The notes beneath the pieces were generated by a model. That model was not told the DNA's origin, ran no database searches, and was given only the letters and a program-made list of their open reading frames with translations. Position numbers and translations under genes: made by a program. Below, piece by piece: positions 8,500-15,836 of a stretch of DNA of 44,880 nt (position 1 is the first letter of the stretch; the number at the start of each line of letters is the position of its first letter). The DNA is from an uncultured Collinsella sp. (GTDB lineage Bacteria > Actinomycetota > Coriobacteriia > Coriobacteriales > Coriobacteriaceae), in the NCBI GenBank assembly GCA_900756765.1, contig CAAELE010000008.1, positions 1-44,880 of the forward strand. Reading direction: 5' to 3'.

Positions 8500-10224
8500 C
8501 TACGAGCGCAGTGTAATTTTATCGCGCAGCGACTTGAGGTCTTCGGTAACAGTCCGGTCTTCCTGAATCATCTTCTGAACCTTTTTATAGCTCGTGCTGA
8601 CGGTCGAGTGGTTGCGGTTGCCAAACTCGGCGCCCACGGCCGTCGTCGTCATCTCGCACATTTCGATCGCCAGGTAGATAGCGATATGGCGTGCCTTGGC
8701 GATATTGGCGTTGCGGCGAGGCCCGATGAGTTCCTCGTGCGTCACACCGTATTGCTCCTCGATGACGGACTGGACCGTCTGCACATTGATCTTCTTGGCC
8801 GATGTGTCGAAGTACTGGTTGGCGATGGCGTCGATGTCGTCAAAGGTGAGCTCCCCGCCCTCGCGCTCGCGATCGCCCGCTTCGCCGGCACAACGCTCGC
8901 AAAAGCTCTCGAGCTCGCGAATGTTAGTGCCCGAGACCTCGGCCATGTGTTTAAAGTGCGCGTCGGTCAGATGTCCGCCGTCGCCCCCGTAGGCCGCCAG
9001 CAACGAGTCGTTGCCCGCCTCGGGTGCGGCGGCGATCGTGTTCTCGTAATAACGCTGCAAAATCTTGTACTTCATCTCGTAGCTGGGCTCCGCCACCAGA
9101 CACAGCAGACCGGCATTAAAGCGACTGGTCAGGCGCTCATCCATATTAAGGTCCTTGGGAGCGCGGTCGGCGGCGATCACGACCTTCTTGTTGTTACGGA
9201 TGAATTCGTCCATCAACTGGAAGAAGTAATCCACGCTCGCGCGTTTGCCAATGATGTTCTGGATGTCATCGATGATAAGCACGTCGACGCCGTGGTACGC
9301 CTGCATAATGGGGGCGTTGCTCTTCTTTTGGCGGTCGAATTCCGTCATCAAGTCGTCCAGATATGCCTGCGAGTTGGCGTACTTCACCTTGATCTCGGGC
9401 GATTTCTCTGCCAGCTCATTTTTGATGGCGAGCAGCAGATGCGTCTTGCCCAGGCCCGATTTGCCGTAGATGAACAGCGACGTGCAGGTACCGGGTGTGT
9501 CTGCAAGCATGGCGAATTTGAGCGCCGATCGGTAGGCAAGACTGTTCTCCGGTCCGAAGACGAAGTTCTCAAACGTGAATTTCGAATTCGCCGCGAGGGG
9601 CGCCCCGTCCGCGTTTTTCTCGACTGCCGCCGTGGCCGCCACCGAAGGCGCTGCCGGCGCTGCGGACGAACTCGCGCTTTTCGCCGGTGGCCTGCCATTC
9701 ATTTGGGTCATCATGCGGCGGAAATCGTCGGCGGACAACGTGTTTTTGATTGCAATGCCCGATTCCTCGCCGGGTGTCGCCTCGTGTGCGACGGGCATGT
9801 GCGTGGCGGTCGGGATGGGCGAGGGGCCTGGCTCTGCCGCCGGTGCGATCGAAGCGGTCGGCTGCGGTGCCATGGTTTCACGGGAAACATCGTCGCGTCG
9901 AGGCTCGGGCACCGGTGTTGCCGCTGCAGTGGCGGTCGCTACCGGGTGAGTGTCCGGGGCCGTATTTGCCGAGGCACCTTGCGGTGCCACGATATTGAGC
10001 GCGATCGGCGCAAAGGCGATCTCTTCTAGGTACGCCTCGATGGTCGGTTGATGCTTTTTGAGCTGAGCGATGGCAAATCGTGAGGGGGCCTCAATCGTCA
10101 AGGTGTCCTCGGTTAAACTCACGGCGCGCGATTGTCCCAGCATATTGATGAGGCGTGCATCTTGGCCGTCGCGCTGACAAAAGGCGATGGCATCTCCCAG
10201 GATGATGCTTGCTTCCTCGTCCAC
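8500..10224 (-). CDS. dnaA: Chromosomal replication initiator DnaA
   Basis: DnaA is the AAA+ initiator that binds oriC boxes and opens the duplex. The 574-residue product has an N-terminal domain I (about 1-80), a very long Ala/Pro-rich linker (about 82-215), the AAA+ core with Walker A GKSGLGKT (254-261) and Walker B IIDD (317-320), and the DNA-binding domain IV. In the domain IV signature, the usual G-R-D-H-[ST]-T-V reads GNRNHSTV, so the Asp that contacts the box is Asn538. The start is GTG at 10224 with GGGAGA upstream. It follows the ATPase gene by 15 bp and is probably co-transcribed with it. Confidence 0.97.
   Translation of the reverse strand: MDEEASIILGDAIAFCQRDGQDARLINMLGQSRAVSLTEDTLTIEAPSRFAIAQLKKHQPTIEAYLEEIAFAPIALNIVAPQGASANTAPDTHPVATATAAATPVPEPRRDDVSRETMAPQPTASIAPAAEPGPSPIPTATHMPVAHEATPGEESGIAIKNTLSADDFRRMMTQMNGRPPAKSASSSAAPAAPSVAATAAVEKNADGAPLAANSKFTFENFVFGPENSLAYRSALKFAMLADTPGTCTSLFIYGKSGLGKTHLLLAIKNELAEKSPEIKVKYANSQAYLDDLMTEFDRQKKSNAPIMQAYHGVDVLIIDDIQNIIGKRASVDYFFQLMDEFIRNNKKVVIAADRAPKDLNMDERLTSRFNAGLLCLVAEPSYEMKYKILQRYYENTIAAAPEAGNDSLLAAYGGDGGHLTDAHFKHMAEVSGTNIRELESFCERCAGEAGDREREGGELTFDDIDAIANQYFDTSAKKINVQTVQSVIEEQYGVTHEELIGPRRNANIAKARHIAIYLAIEMCEMTTTAVGAEFGNRNHSTVSTSYKKVQKMIQEDRTVTEDLKSLRDKITLRS
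9874..9889. promoter_or_regulatory. parS-like site inside dnaA
   Basis: GGTTTCACGGGAAACA differs from the parS consensus TGTTTCACGTGAAACA at two of 16 positions. It encodes the VSRET part of the DnaA linker. It may be a weak ParB site or a degraded one. The perfect sites are 5 kb away, at 14903-14996. Confidence 0.4.
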
Positions 10225-10239
10225 TGTTTCTCCCGTTCC

Positions 10240-11592
10240 TTAACTTTGGGCTCGCACGCGAGCGCTGCCTATTTCGGTCAGATGATATTTCTGGCCATGT
10301 TTGATTACCAAGCCGGCCTGTGCCAAGTCGTTGAGCGTTCGCGACCACGTGGGCGCTGAGTTTCCAAACGCTCGTGCCAGGTCGGTTGCGCCACACTCTT
10401 GGTTTTGAGCCAGATAGCCCAGTGCCGCTTCGCCGCGCTCGCTCACAAATACGTTTTGCTGCGGCTGTGCATATTGATTCGCCGCATTAGGATACATCAT
10501 TTGAGCTGCTGGTTGTTGAGAACTCTGCATGGGCAGCGGTTGCTGTTGAAAACTTTGCGGCCACTGTTGGTAAGGCTGCGGAGGCATCTGCTGGGTCCAT
10601 GGGTTGTACTGCGCCTGGGGCATTTGTTGGTACGGCTGCTGGTATCCCAGCGGGTATTGCTGGGGGTATGCCTGCGCATATCCCGTTTGCGGCGCGTATT
10701 GAGCCGGATACCCTTGCGGGTTCGGTTGATAGGGCATCTGCTGTGCAGCCGATGCGCCTGCCATCTGCTGCAAGGTTCCCACATCCTGGCCCATCGCTGG
10801 CATTCCATCGGGTATGTTCTGGGGAATCGCTCCCGAGGGTGCCTGGGGCTCTTGCATGGGGGCCATGCCAGGCTGCTGCATGGGGGGCATCTGCTGTTGC
10901 ACCTGTTGCATCGCTGCGGGTTGCTGCGTGAAGGCGCCCGGCATGGGGTATGCCGGCTGCTCCGTCTCGGGCCGCACGGCCGCCCCGCGCCCGCCAGCAC
11001 GCTCGATTTCCTGCACGCGCTTGGGGTTCAGACTTACCGTTACGACGGTGCCGTTGCCCATGTTGTCCTCGATGGAGACGGCGCCGCCGGCGTTTTCCAA
11101 GTACTCCTGTACCATGGGAAACCCGGCTCCGGTACCGCGGATATACCGTTTCATCTTGCTGTTTGCGCTGGTTACGCCAAAATCGAAGGCACGCTCTTTG
11201 TCGTCGATGCCCGGACCCTGATCGGCAAAGCGGATGGTATCGCCACCGTCGAGAATCGAGATGATGGGCTCTGCAAAATGCGCATGGATAAAGTTTTCGA
11301 CAATCTCGCGGATAACCATCAGCGAGATGCGTCCTCCCTGCTCTTTCATGCACTGGTAGACGGTGTTGGTTGTCTCTTCCAGGTAGGTACGGACGTCTTG
11401 CGGTTCGATGACGATGACACGCGGTGTCGACAGCATGTCATCGTAGACCGCGATGCGCGCTGCATACATGGCCTTCGGTGCTTGTGCGGTGACCTGCTCA
11501 CCCTCGTTGCGTTCTTCGCGCACGCCGGTGATGTGCTCGTTGTCGGGTGCCGGATCACCGGAATCGACCATGGTGTAGAAGTCGTCAGACAT
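10240..11592 (-). CDS. GHKL ATPase-winged helix protein upstream of dnaA
   Basis: This 450-residue protein was not recognised as a named gene. Residues about 85-190 form a histidine-kinase-type ATPase domain: N box REIVENFIHA (Asn100), G1 box DQGPG (124-128), G2 box GTGAGF (153-158) and a final NGT. No phosphoacceptor histidine domain or membrane segment is visible. Residues about 205-385 are a Q/P/M-rich low-complexity linker. Residues about 387-450 look like a winged-helix DNA-binding domain (ATDLARAFGNSAPTWSRTLNDL). It lies 15 bp before dnaA on the same strand, between the two repeat-rich halves of the putative origin. A role in controlling initiation or dnaA expression is inference. Confidence 0.85.
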   Translation of the reverse strand: MSDDFYTMVDSGDPAPDNEHITGVREERNEGEQVTAQAPKAMYAARIAVYDDMLSTPRVIVIEPQDVRTYLEETTNTVYQCMKEQGGRISLMVIREIVENFIHAHFAEPIISILDGGDTIRFADQGPGIDDKERAFDFGVTSANSKMKRYIRGTGAGFPMVQEYLENAGGAVSIEDNMGNGTVVTVSLNPKRVQEIERAGGRGAAVRPETEQPAYPMPGAFTQQPAAMQQVQQQMPPMQQPGMAPMQEPQAPSGAIPQNIPDGMPAMGQDVGTLQQMAGASAAQQMPYQPNPQGYPAQYAPQTGYAQAYPQQYPLGYQQPYQQMPQAQYNPWTQQMPPQPYQQWPQSFQQQPLPMQSSQQPAAQMMYPNAANQYAQPQQNVFVSERGEAALGYLAQNQECGATDLARAFGNSAPTWSRTLNDLAQAGLVIKHGQKYHLTEIGSARVRAQS

Positions 11593-11770
11593 GCCGCTCG
11601 CAATCTTTCAAAAGGTTTTGAACAAATAGTAGCTCACCGCGCAATGTTTCTCATCTTTCGACAAGTTTTCAAAACTTGTTGAAAACTTTGGAAAACGGAC
11701 GAAAAGTTCTCAACATTCCCAACACGACCTGTTGAAAACTCGATGAAATTTCGTGAAAAGTTGCCTGCTG
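11593..11770. other. Candidate oriC, box-rich half upstream of the ATPase-dnaA operon
   Basis: This gap is dense in TTTTCAACA-like 9-mers. TGTTGAAAA occurs at 11677-11685 and 11730-11738, and TTCTCAACA at 11707-11715. A perfect palindrome, ACAAGTTTT-C-AAAACTTGT, lies at 11661-11679, with further TTTTGAACAA and GTGAAAAG variants. The 17-mer at 11656-11672 is identical to 8466-8482. This half has no triplet array, so it resembles the upstream box cluster of a bipartite origin. The promoter of the ATPase-dnaA operon should also be here, and DnaA binding could autoregulate it. Confidence 0.6.
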
Positions 11771-11835
11771 CCTCAAGTGCCGGTTCTGCTTATGGGGGAA
11801 CCGTGTACTCTTTGCAACCTTTTACCTTTGATTTC

Positions 11836-11865
11836 TTGACATTTGAACATTGATTTCCCTACAAT
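11836..11865 (+). promoter_or_regulatory. Promoter of the rpmH operon
   Basis: A consensus TTGACA -35 box (11836-11841) and a TACAAT -10 box (11860-11865) are 18 bases apart. The rpmH start codon is about 70 bases downstream. It points away from the ATPase-dnaA operon. Confidence 0.75.
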
Positions 11866-11937
11866 CTTCAAGCTCACGTGTCTATATCTGCGTCCGCGCC
11901 CCCGCGGACACTCGAAATGCAGCAGGAGGAACTTAAG

Positions 11938-12072
11938 ATGAAGCGTACGTATCAGCCTAATAAGCGTAAGCGTGCCAAGACCCATGGCTTCCGTGCCCGT
12001 ATGGCCACTAAGGGTGGTCGTGCCGTGCTCGCCCGTCGTCGCGCCAAGGGCCGCAAGCGTCTCACTGTCTAG
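11938..12072 (+). CDS. rpmH: 50S ribosomal protein L34
   Basis: This 44-residue, highly basic protein starts MKRTYQPNKRKR and ends GRKRLTV, the hallmark of bL34. GGAGGA lies 8 bases before the ATG at 11938, so a longer in-frame reading from 11878 is not needed. It is the first gene of the rpmH-rnpA-yidD-yidC-jag block. Confidence 0.98.
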   Translation: MKRTYQPNKRKRAKTHGFRARMATKGGRAVLARRRAKGRKRLTV

Positions 12073-12092
12073 CAGCGATACACACATCTCGC

Positions 12093-12431
12093 ATGAAGAC
12101 TATTAAGTCTCGGCAAGATTTCGAGCATGTGTTCAGTCAGGGGCGTCGTTTCAATCACCCTCTGATTCGAATGACCATATGTGAATCGGTTGGCGAAGGC
12201 GACTCCGGAAGGGTCGCCTTCGTTGGTGCTAAACGACTCGGTTGTGCTGTGGTGCGCAACCGATCTAAGCGTGTGATGCGCGAGGCCGCTCGCAACTGTG
12301 GATTTCCCGTTGCGGGTTATGACATCATCTTGTTCGCGACTCCCAAGACGAGGGTTTCCTCGCCGCAGGAGATGGACAAGGCGTTGCGTTCGCTTATGAA
12401 ACGCGCCGGCGTTGCCGGGGAGGAGCGATGA
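12093..12431 (+). CDS. rnpA: Ribonuclease P protein component
   Basis: This 112-residue basic protein is the protein subunit of RNase P, which matures tRNA 5' ends. The family signature is clear: VGAKRLGCAVVRNRSKRVMREA, with the RNR motif near residue 55. It lies 20 bp after rpmH and overlaps yidD by 4 bp (ATGA). Confidence 0.96.
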   Translation: MKTIKSRQDFEHVFSQGRRFNHPLIRMTICESVGEGDSGRVAFVGAKRLGCAVVRNRSKRVMREAARNCGFPVAGYDIILFATPKTRVSSPQEMDKALRSLMKRAGVAGEER

Positions 12432-12652
12432 GCAATCACGTTTTGCGACGTGTTGCCATCGCTCCTATTCGCATATATCAACAGGTTATTTCGCCCTTAT
12501 TGCCTGACGCTTGCATTTATTACCCAACGTGCTCGCAATACGCTATCCAGGCGATTGAGAAGTACGGTGTTTTGAGAGGCTGCTGGCTTGCCGTGAGGCG
12601 CATCGCTCGCTGCAATCCCCTGCACGTCGGCGGTTATGACCCTGTGCCCTAG
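12428..12652 (+). CDS. yidD: Membrane protein insertion efficiency factor YidD
   Basis: This short 74-residue protein has the YidD core: IRIYQQVISPLLPDACIYYP, the conserved TCSQYA with its cysteine, and the end motif RCNPLHVGGYDPVP. YidD is a small membrane-associated helper of YidC-mediated insertion. The start overlaps the rnpA stop by 4 bp, so translation is coupled. Confidence 0.96.
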   Translation: MSNHVLRRVAIAPIRIYQQVISPLLPDACIYYPTCSQYAIQAIEKYGVLRGCWLAVRRIARCNPLHVGGYDPVP

Positions 12653-12681
12653 CGGGCACTCGCTATCGGAGGAAAACTTAC

Positions 12682-13452
12682 ATGTGGGATTGGATCGTTA
12701 ACATCCTTTTTGAGCTGCTCAAGCTCATCCAGACCTTTGCGGTCGACTGGGGCCTGTCCATCATCATCCTGGTGGTCATCATCCGTCTGCTGCTGACGCC
12801 GCTTATGCTCAAATCGACCAAGTCGACGGCTCGCATGCAGGTGCTGCAGCCTAAGATGCTCGAGATCCAGGAGCGGTATGCCGACGATCCCCAGCGCCAG
12901 GCCGAGGAGATGCAGAAGTTCTACAGCGAGAACAAGTTCAACCCCATGGCTGGTTGTCTGCCGCTGTTGATCCAGATGCCTGTCCTGTTCGCCCTGTTTA
13001 CGCTGCTGCGTAACCTGCCGAACTACTTTAGCGACGGCACGTTCTCGTTCTTCAACATCCTGCCTGACCTTACCACCACGCCGAGCGCTTCCTTTGCCGA
13101 TGGCTTTGTGGTTGCGCTGCCTGCGCTGGTTTGCCTGATTCTGTTCGCTGTCTTGACCCTGATTCCGCAGCTGTATATGTCTCGCAATCAGACTGGTCAG
13201 CAGGCCCAGAGCATGCGCATGATGGCCGTCGTCATGACCGTCATGATGCTTTGGATGGGCTGGAGCCTGCCCGTCGGCGTTCTTCTGTACTATGATGTGT
13301 CTTCTGCCTGGCAGGTTATCCAGCAGATCTTCGTGACGCAGAAGGTTATCGACAAGGCTAAGGCCGATGAGGAGGAGCGCCTCAAGAACGCTCCGCTGCA
13401 GGTCGAGGTTACCCGTCGCGAGAAGAAGCCGCGTCCGCACAAGAAGAAGTAG
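12682..13452 (+). CDS. yidC: Membrane protein insertase YidC/Oxa1
   Basis: YidC inserts and folds inner-membrane proteins. The 256-residue form lacks the large periplasmic domain of Gram-negative YidC, as in other Gram-positive bacteria. It has hydrophobic segments near residues 24-42, 90-110, 150-172 and 180-215, with the groove arginine in VVIIRLLLTP. The C-terminus is strongly basic (KKPRPHKKK), which suits ribosome contact. No lipoprotein signal is visible. A GGAGG site precedes the ATG. Confidence 0.96.
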   Translation: MWDWIVNILFELLKLIQTFAVDWGLSIIILVVIIRLLLTPLMLKSTKSTARMQVLQPKMLEIQERYADDPQRQAEEMQKFYSENKFNPMAGCLPLLIQMPVLFALFTLLRNLPNYFSDGTFSFFNILPDLTTTPSASFADGFVVALPALVCLILFAVLTLIPQLYMSRNQTGQQAQSMRMMAVVMTVMMLWMGWSLPVGVLLYYDVSSAWQVIQQIFVTQKVIDKAKADEEERLKNAPLQVEVTRREKKPRPHKKK

Positions 13453-13497
13453 TCGGGATATCAATCCTATTTAGGTACCTAACTTTTGGAGTACGTT

Positions 13498-14067
13498 ATG
13501 TCTGAAGAGATCATCGAGGATATGCTTGAGGAGGTTGCCCCGCAGATTGCGGGCGATTATCCCGAGATTGCACAGCGCTACAAGGCCGGTGAAGAGCTGA
13601 CCGATGAAGAGCTCGACACCATTGCCGATGTTGCGATTTCCATTCTGCGTTCCATCCTTTCGCACTTCGATGCCGCCAACTCTCCTATTGATGAGTACGA
13701 GGGCGACGAGGGTGAGTTGATTTTGGATGTTACGGCTCCTGATCTTGCTGTTCTCATTGGCCGTCACGGTCGTACCCTTGATGCCCTTCAGGTTATGTTC
13801 TCTTTGCTGGTGAGCCGCAAGCTTGGCTTTAGGTATCCGGTTGTGGTTGACGTTGAAGGCTACAAGAGCCGTCGTCAGGACAAGGTTGCCTCTATGGCTC
13901 AGTCGGCCGCCGAGCGTGCCATCCGTACCCATAAGAGTGTTTCGCTTCCGCCTATGAATGCCTATGAGCGCCGACTGGTTCATATTGCACTTCGTGGCAA
14001 TGATGCCGTCGATACCCATTCTGAGGGTTCTGACCCTGATCGCCATGTGGTGATTGTTGCTCGATAA
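13498..14067 (+). CDS. jag: Jag/KhpB-type KH-R3H RNA-binding protein
   Basis: This 189-residue protein has a KH domain with the GxxG-like loop LIGRHGRTLDALQ and a C-terminal R3H domain (ERRLVHIALRG, then SDPDRHVVIV). Such proteins bind RNA and affect cell division and elongation, and the gene classically follows yidC. The usual Jag-N domain is replaced by an acidic N-terminal region of about 65 residues. ATG 13498 is preferred over 13486 because TTTTGGAG lies just upstream of it. Confidence 0.92.
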   Translation: MSEEIIEDMLEEVAPQIAGDYPEIAQRYKAGEELTDEELDTIADVAISILRSILSHFDAANSPIDEYEGDEGELILDVTAPDLAVLIGRHGRTLDALQVMFSLLVSRKLGFRYPVVVDVEGYKSRRQDKVASMAQSAAERAIRTHKSVSLPPMNAYERRLVHIALRGNDAVDTHSEGSDPDRHVVIVAR

Positions 14068-14085
14068 TCTACTCGAGCATATGCT

Positions 14086-14117
14086 AAGGGGGCGTGGTTT
14101 CCACGTCCCCTTTTTTT
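14086..14117 (+). terminator. Terminator after jag
   Basis: A stem GGGGGCGTGG/CCACGTCCCC with a TTT loop is followed by seven T residues on the plus strand. It ends the rpmH-jag operon before rsmG. Confidence 0.88.
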
Positions 14118-14163
14118 GTCAAAAGTTCTCGATACACTGATTTTTGTCAGAAAGGAGCTTCTG

Positions 14164-14901
14164 TTGTTTGTACTTACTGATCAGCAGGCTGACGAGATGC
14201 TGAGTCATCTATCTTCCTATTGCAAAGAGTATTCCTTGAGCGTAACTGATGCTGAGCTAAGGAAATGTATTCAGCATTTGGATTTGGTTCTTGAAACAAA
14301 TAAGACAACCAATCTCACTCGTATTCTTAACGTAGAAGATGCTGCGGTACTTCATATCCTCGACTCACTTGTTTTGCTCCCTTATATCAATAAGGCTCCT
14401 GAGGGAGCTTTGCTCGATATGGGAACGGGTGCGGGGTTCCCTGGTATTCCATTAACAATTACCACGCATCGTAAAGCTATTTATATTGACTCTGTTGGCA
14501 AAAAGATTGACGCTGTTAATTCTTTTGTTCATGCTCTTGGATTGAAAAGTGGTCATGCAGTCCATGATCGCCTTGAAGAATATGCTCGAAGCCATAAGAA
14601 GCAGTTCTCTGTCGTAACCGCCCGCGCCCTGGCCCCTCTACCGATTCTTGTTGAGTATGCGGCTCCGTACCTCAAGGATGGAGGGCTTTTTGTTATCACG
14701 AAGGGCAATCCATCGGATGAGGAGCTTGCTTCTGGCATGTCAGCAGCTAAGATCTGCGGCTTCACTTTGCTTCTGAATGATGCAATCGATTTGCCTGAGG
14801 GCTTGGGCCATAGGGAGTTCATTGTTCTTAAGAAGAGTCATCCAGCATCCGTTTCATTGCCTCGTGCAAATGGCATGGCAAAGAAGAATCCGCTTGCCTA
14901 G
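14164..14901 (+). CDS. rsmG: 16S rRNA (guanine-527-N7) methyltransferase RsmG
   Basis: RsmG (GidB) methylates G527 of 16S rRNA with S-adenosylmethionine. The SAM-binding motif LLDMGTGAGFPGIPL and the downstream VTARALAPL motif are present. I chose TTG 14164 as start because AAAGGAG lies six bases upstream. The in-frame reading from 14116 begins inside the preceding terminator. That gives 245 aa. Its sequence and that of parA and parB are visibly less GC-rich than the rest of the region. Confidence 0.93.
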   Translation: MFVLTDQQADEMLSHLSSYCKEYSLSVTDAELRKCIQHLDLVLETNKTTNLTRILNVEDAAVLHILDSLVLLPYINKAPEGALLDMGTGAGFPGIPLTITTHRKAIYIDSVGKKIDAVNSFVHALGLKSGHAVHDRLEEYARSHKKQFSVVTARALAPLPILVEYAAPYLKDGGLFVITKGNPSDEELASGMSAAKICGFTLLLNDAIDLPEGLGHREFIVLKKSHPASVSLPRANGMAKKNPLA

Positions 14902-14902
14902 A

Positions 14903-14918
14903 TGTTTCACGTGAAACA
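14903..14918. promoter_or_regulatory. parS: parS site 1
   Basis: Perfect 16-bp palindrome TGTTTCACGTGAAACA, the ParB nucleation site, one base after the rsmG stop codon. Confidence 0.95.
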
Positions 14919-14941
14919 TAATGGATACTAACAACTTGCAG

Positions 14942-14957
14942 TGTTTCACGTGAAACA
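14942..14957. promoter_or_regulatory. parS: parS site 2
   Basis: Perfect TGTTTCACGTGAAACA, exactly 39 bp after site 1. Confidence 0.95.
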
Positions 14958-14980
14958 TGGCGGTTGATATCGAATCGGAA

Positions 14981-14996
14981 TGTTTCACGTGAAACA
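14981..14996. promoter_or_regulatory. parS: parS site 3
   Basis: Perfect TGTTTCACGTGAAACA, exactly 39 bp after site 2 and 40 bases before the parA start codon. ParB bound here could also control parAB transcription. Confidence 0.95.
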
Positions 14997-15035
14997 TCCT
15001 CCGTTTGACAGCTTTAATACACACCAGGAGGGACC

Positions 15036-15836
15036 GTGGGATTTCGCGACGTTAAGCGTTCGAAGAGCGCAAAAGACACGCGTATTATTGCAATCATCAA
15101 TCAAAAAGGCGGCGTCGGTAAGTCAACGACGGCTGTAAACCTTGCAGCAGCACTGGGTGAACAGGGACGCAAGACACTGATTGTCGATTTTGATCCGCAA
15201 GGAAACAGCACCAGTGGATTTGGAATTGAAAAAGAAGACCTTAATCAGTGCATCTATGATGCATTGTTGAATGATGTGCCGGCAGAATCGCTTGTTCTTG
15301 ATACAAATTGCAAAATGGTATTCGTTATTCCGGCTACAATTCAGCTTGCAGGCGCCGAAATTGAGCTCGTAAGCGCAATTGCTCGTGAAACCCGCCTCAA
15401 AGATTTGCTTGAGCCCATTCAAGACGAGTTCGATTTTATTTTCATTGACTGTCCTCCTTCGCTCGGCCTGCTTACCATCAACGCTTTGACCGCAGCAGAC
15501 AGTGTTTTGATTCCGATTCAGTGCGAGTATTACGCACTCGAGGGCGTTACGAAGCTACTTGAGTCAATGAAGATGGTCAAATCACGTCTGAACAAGGGAT
15601 TAGACACCTATGGCGTGCTTATGACCATGTATGACTCGCGTACTTCTCTGTCGAATCAGGTTGTTGAGGAGGTTCAGTCGTACTTTGGTGATAAGGCTTT
15701 TAAGACTCTAATTCCCCGTACCGTAAAAATCTCTGAGGCTCCGTCTTTTGGAGAGCCGGTAATTACCTATGCACCTCAAAATAAGGGTGCAAAAGCGTAT
15801 ATGAACCTTGCAAAAGAGGTGATCAAGCGTGCCTAG
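15036..15836 (+). CDS. parA: Chromosome partitioning ATPase ParA (Soj)
   Basis: ParA is the dimerising ATPase that moves ParB-parS complexes and so segregates origins. The deviant Walker A KGGVGKSTT is near residue 26, and Walker B is FIFIDCPPSLG. The 266-residue length fits chromosomal Soj types, which lack the N-terminal helix-turn-helix of plasmid ParA. The start is GTG with CAGGAGGG upstream. parB overlaps the end by 8 bp. Confidence 0.96.
   Translation: MGFRDVKRSKSAKDTRIIAIINQKGGVGKSTTAVNLAAALGEQGRKTLIVDFDPQGNSTSGFGIEKEDLNQCIYDALLNDVPAESLVLDTNCKMVFVIPATIQLAGAEIELVSAIARETRLKDLLEPIQDEFDFIFIDCPPSLGLLTINALTAADSVLIPIQCEYYALEGVTKLLESMKMVKSRLNKGLDTYGVLMTMYDSRTSLSNQVVEEVQSYFGDKAFKTLIPRTVKISEAPSFGEPVITYAPQNKGAKAYMNLAKEVIKRA

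Noticed and set aside
8377..10029. Plus-strand open frame opposite dnaA
   Set aside because: Shadow of dnaA; it would also read through the origin boxes; its Arg/Cys-rich end is a typical antisense artefact.
10399..11682. Plus-strand open frame opposite the ATPase gene
   Set aside because: The Leu/Arg-rich product comes from the complement of CAG/CCG repeats; no ribosome site.
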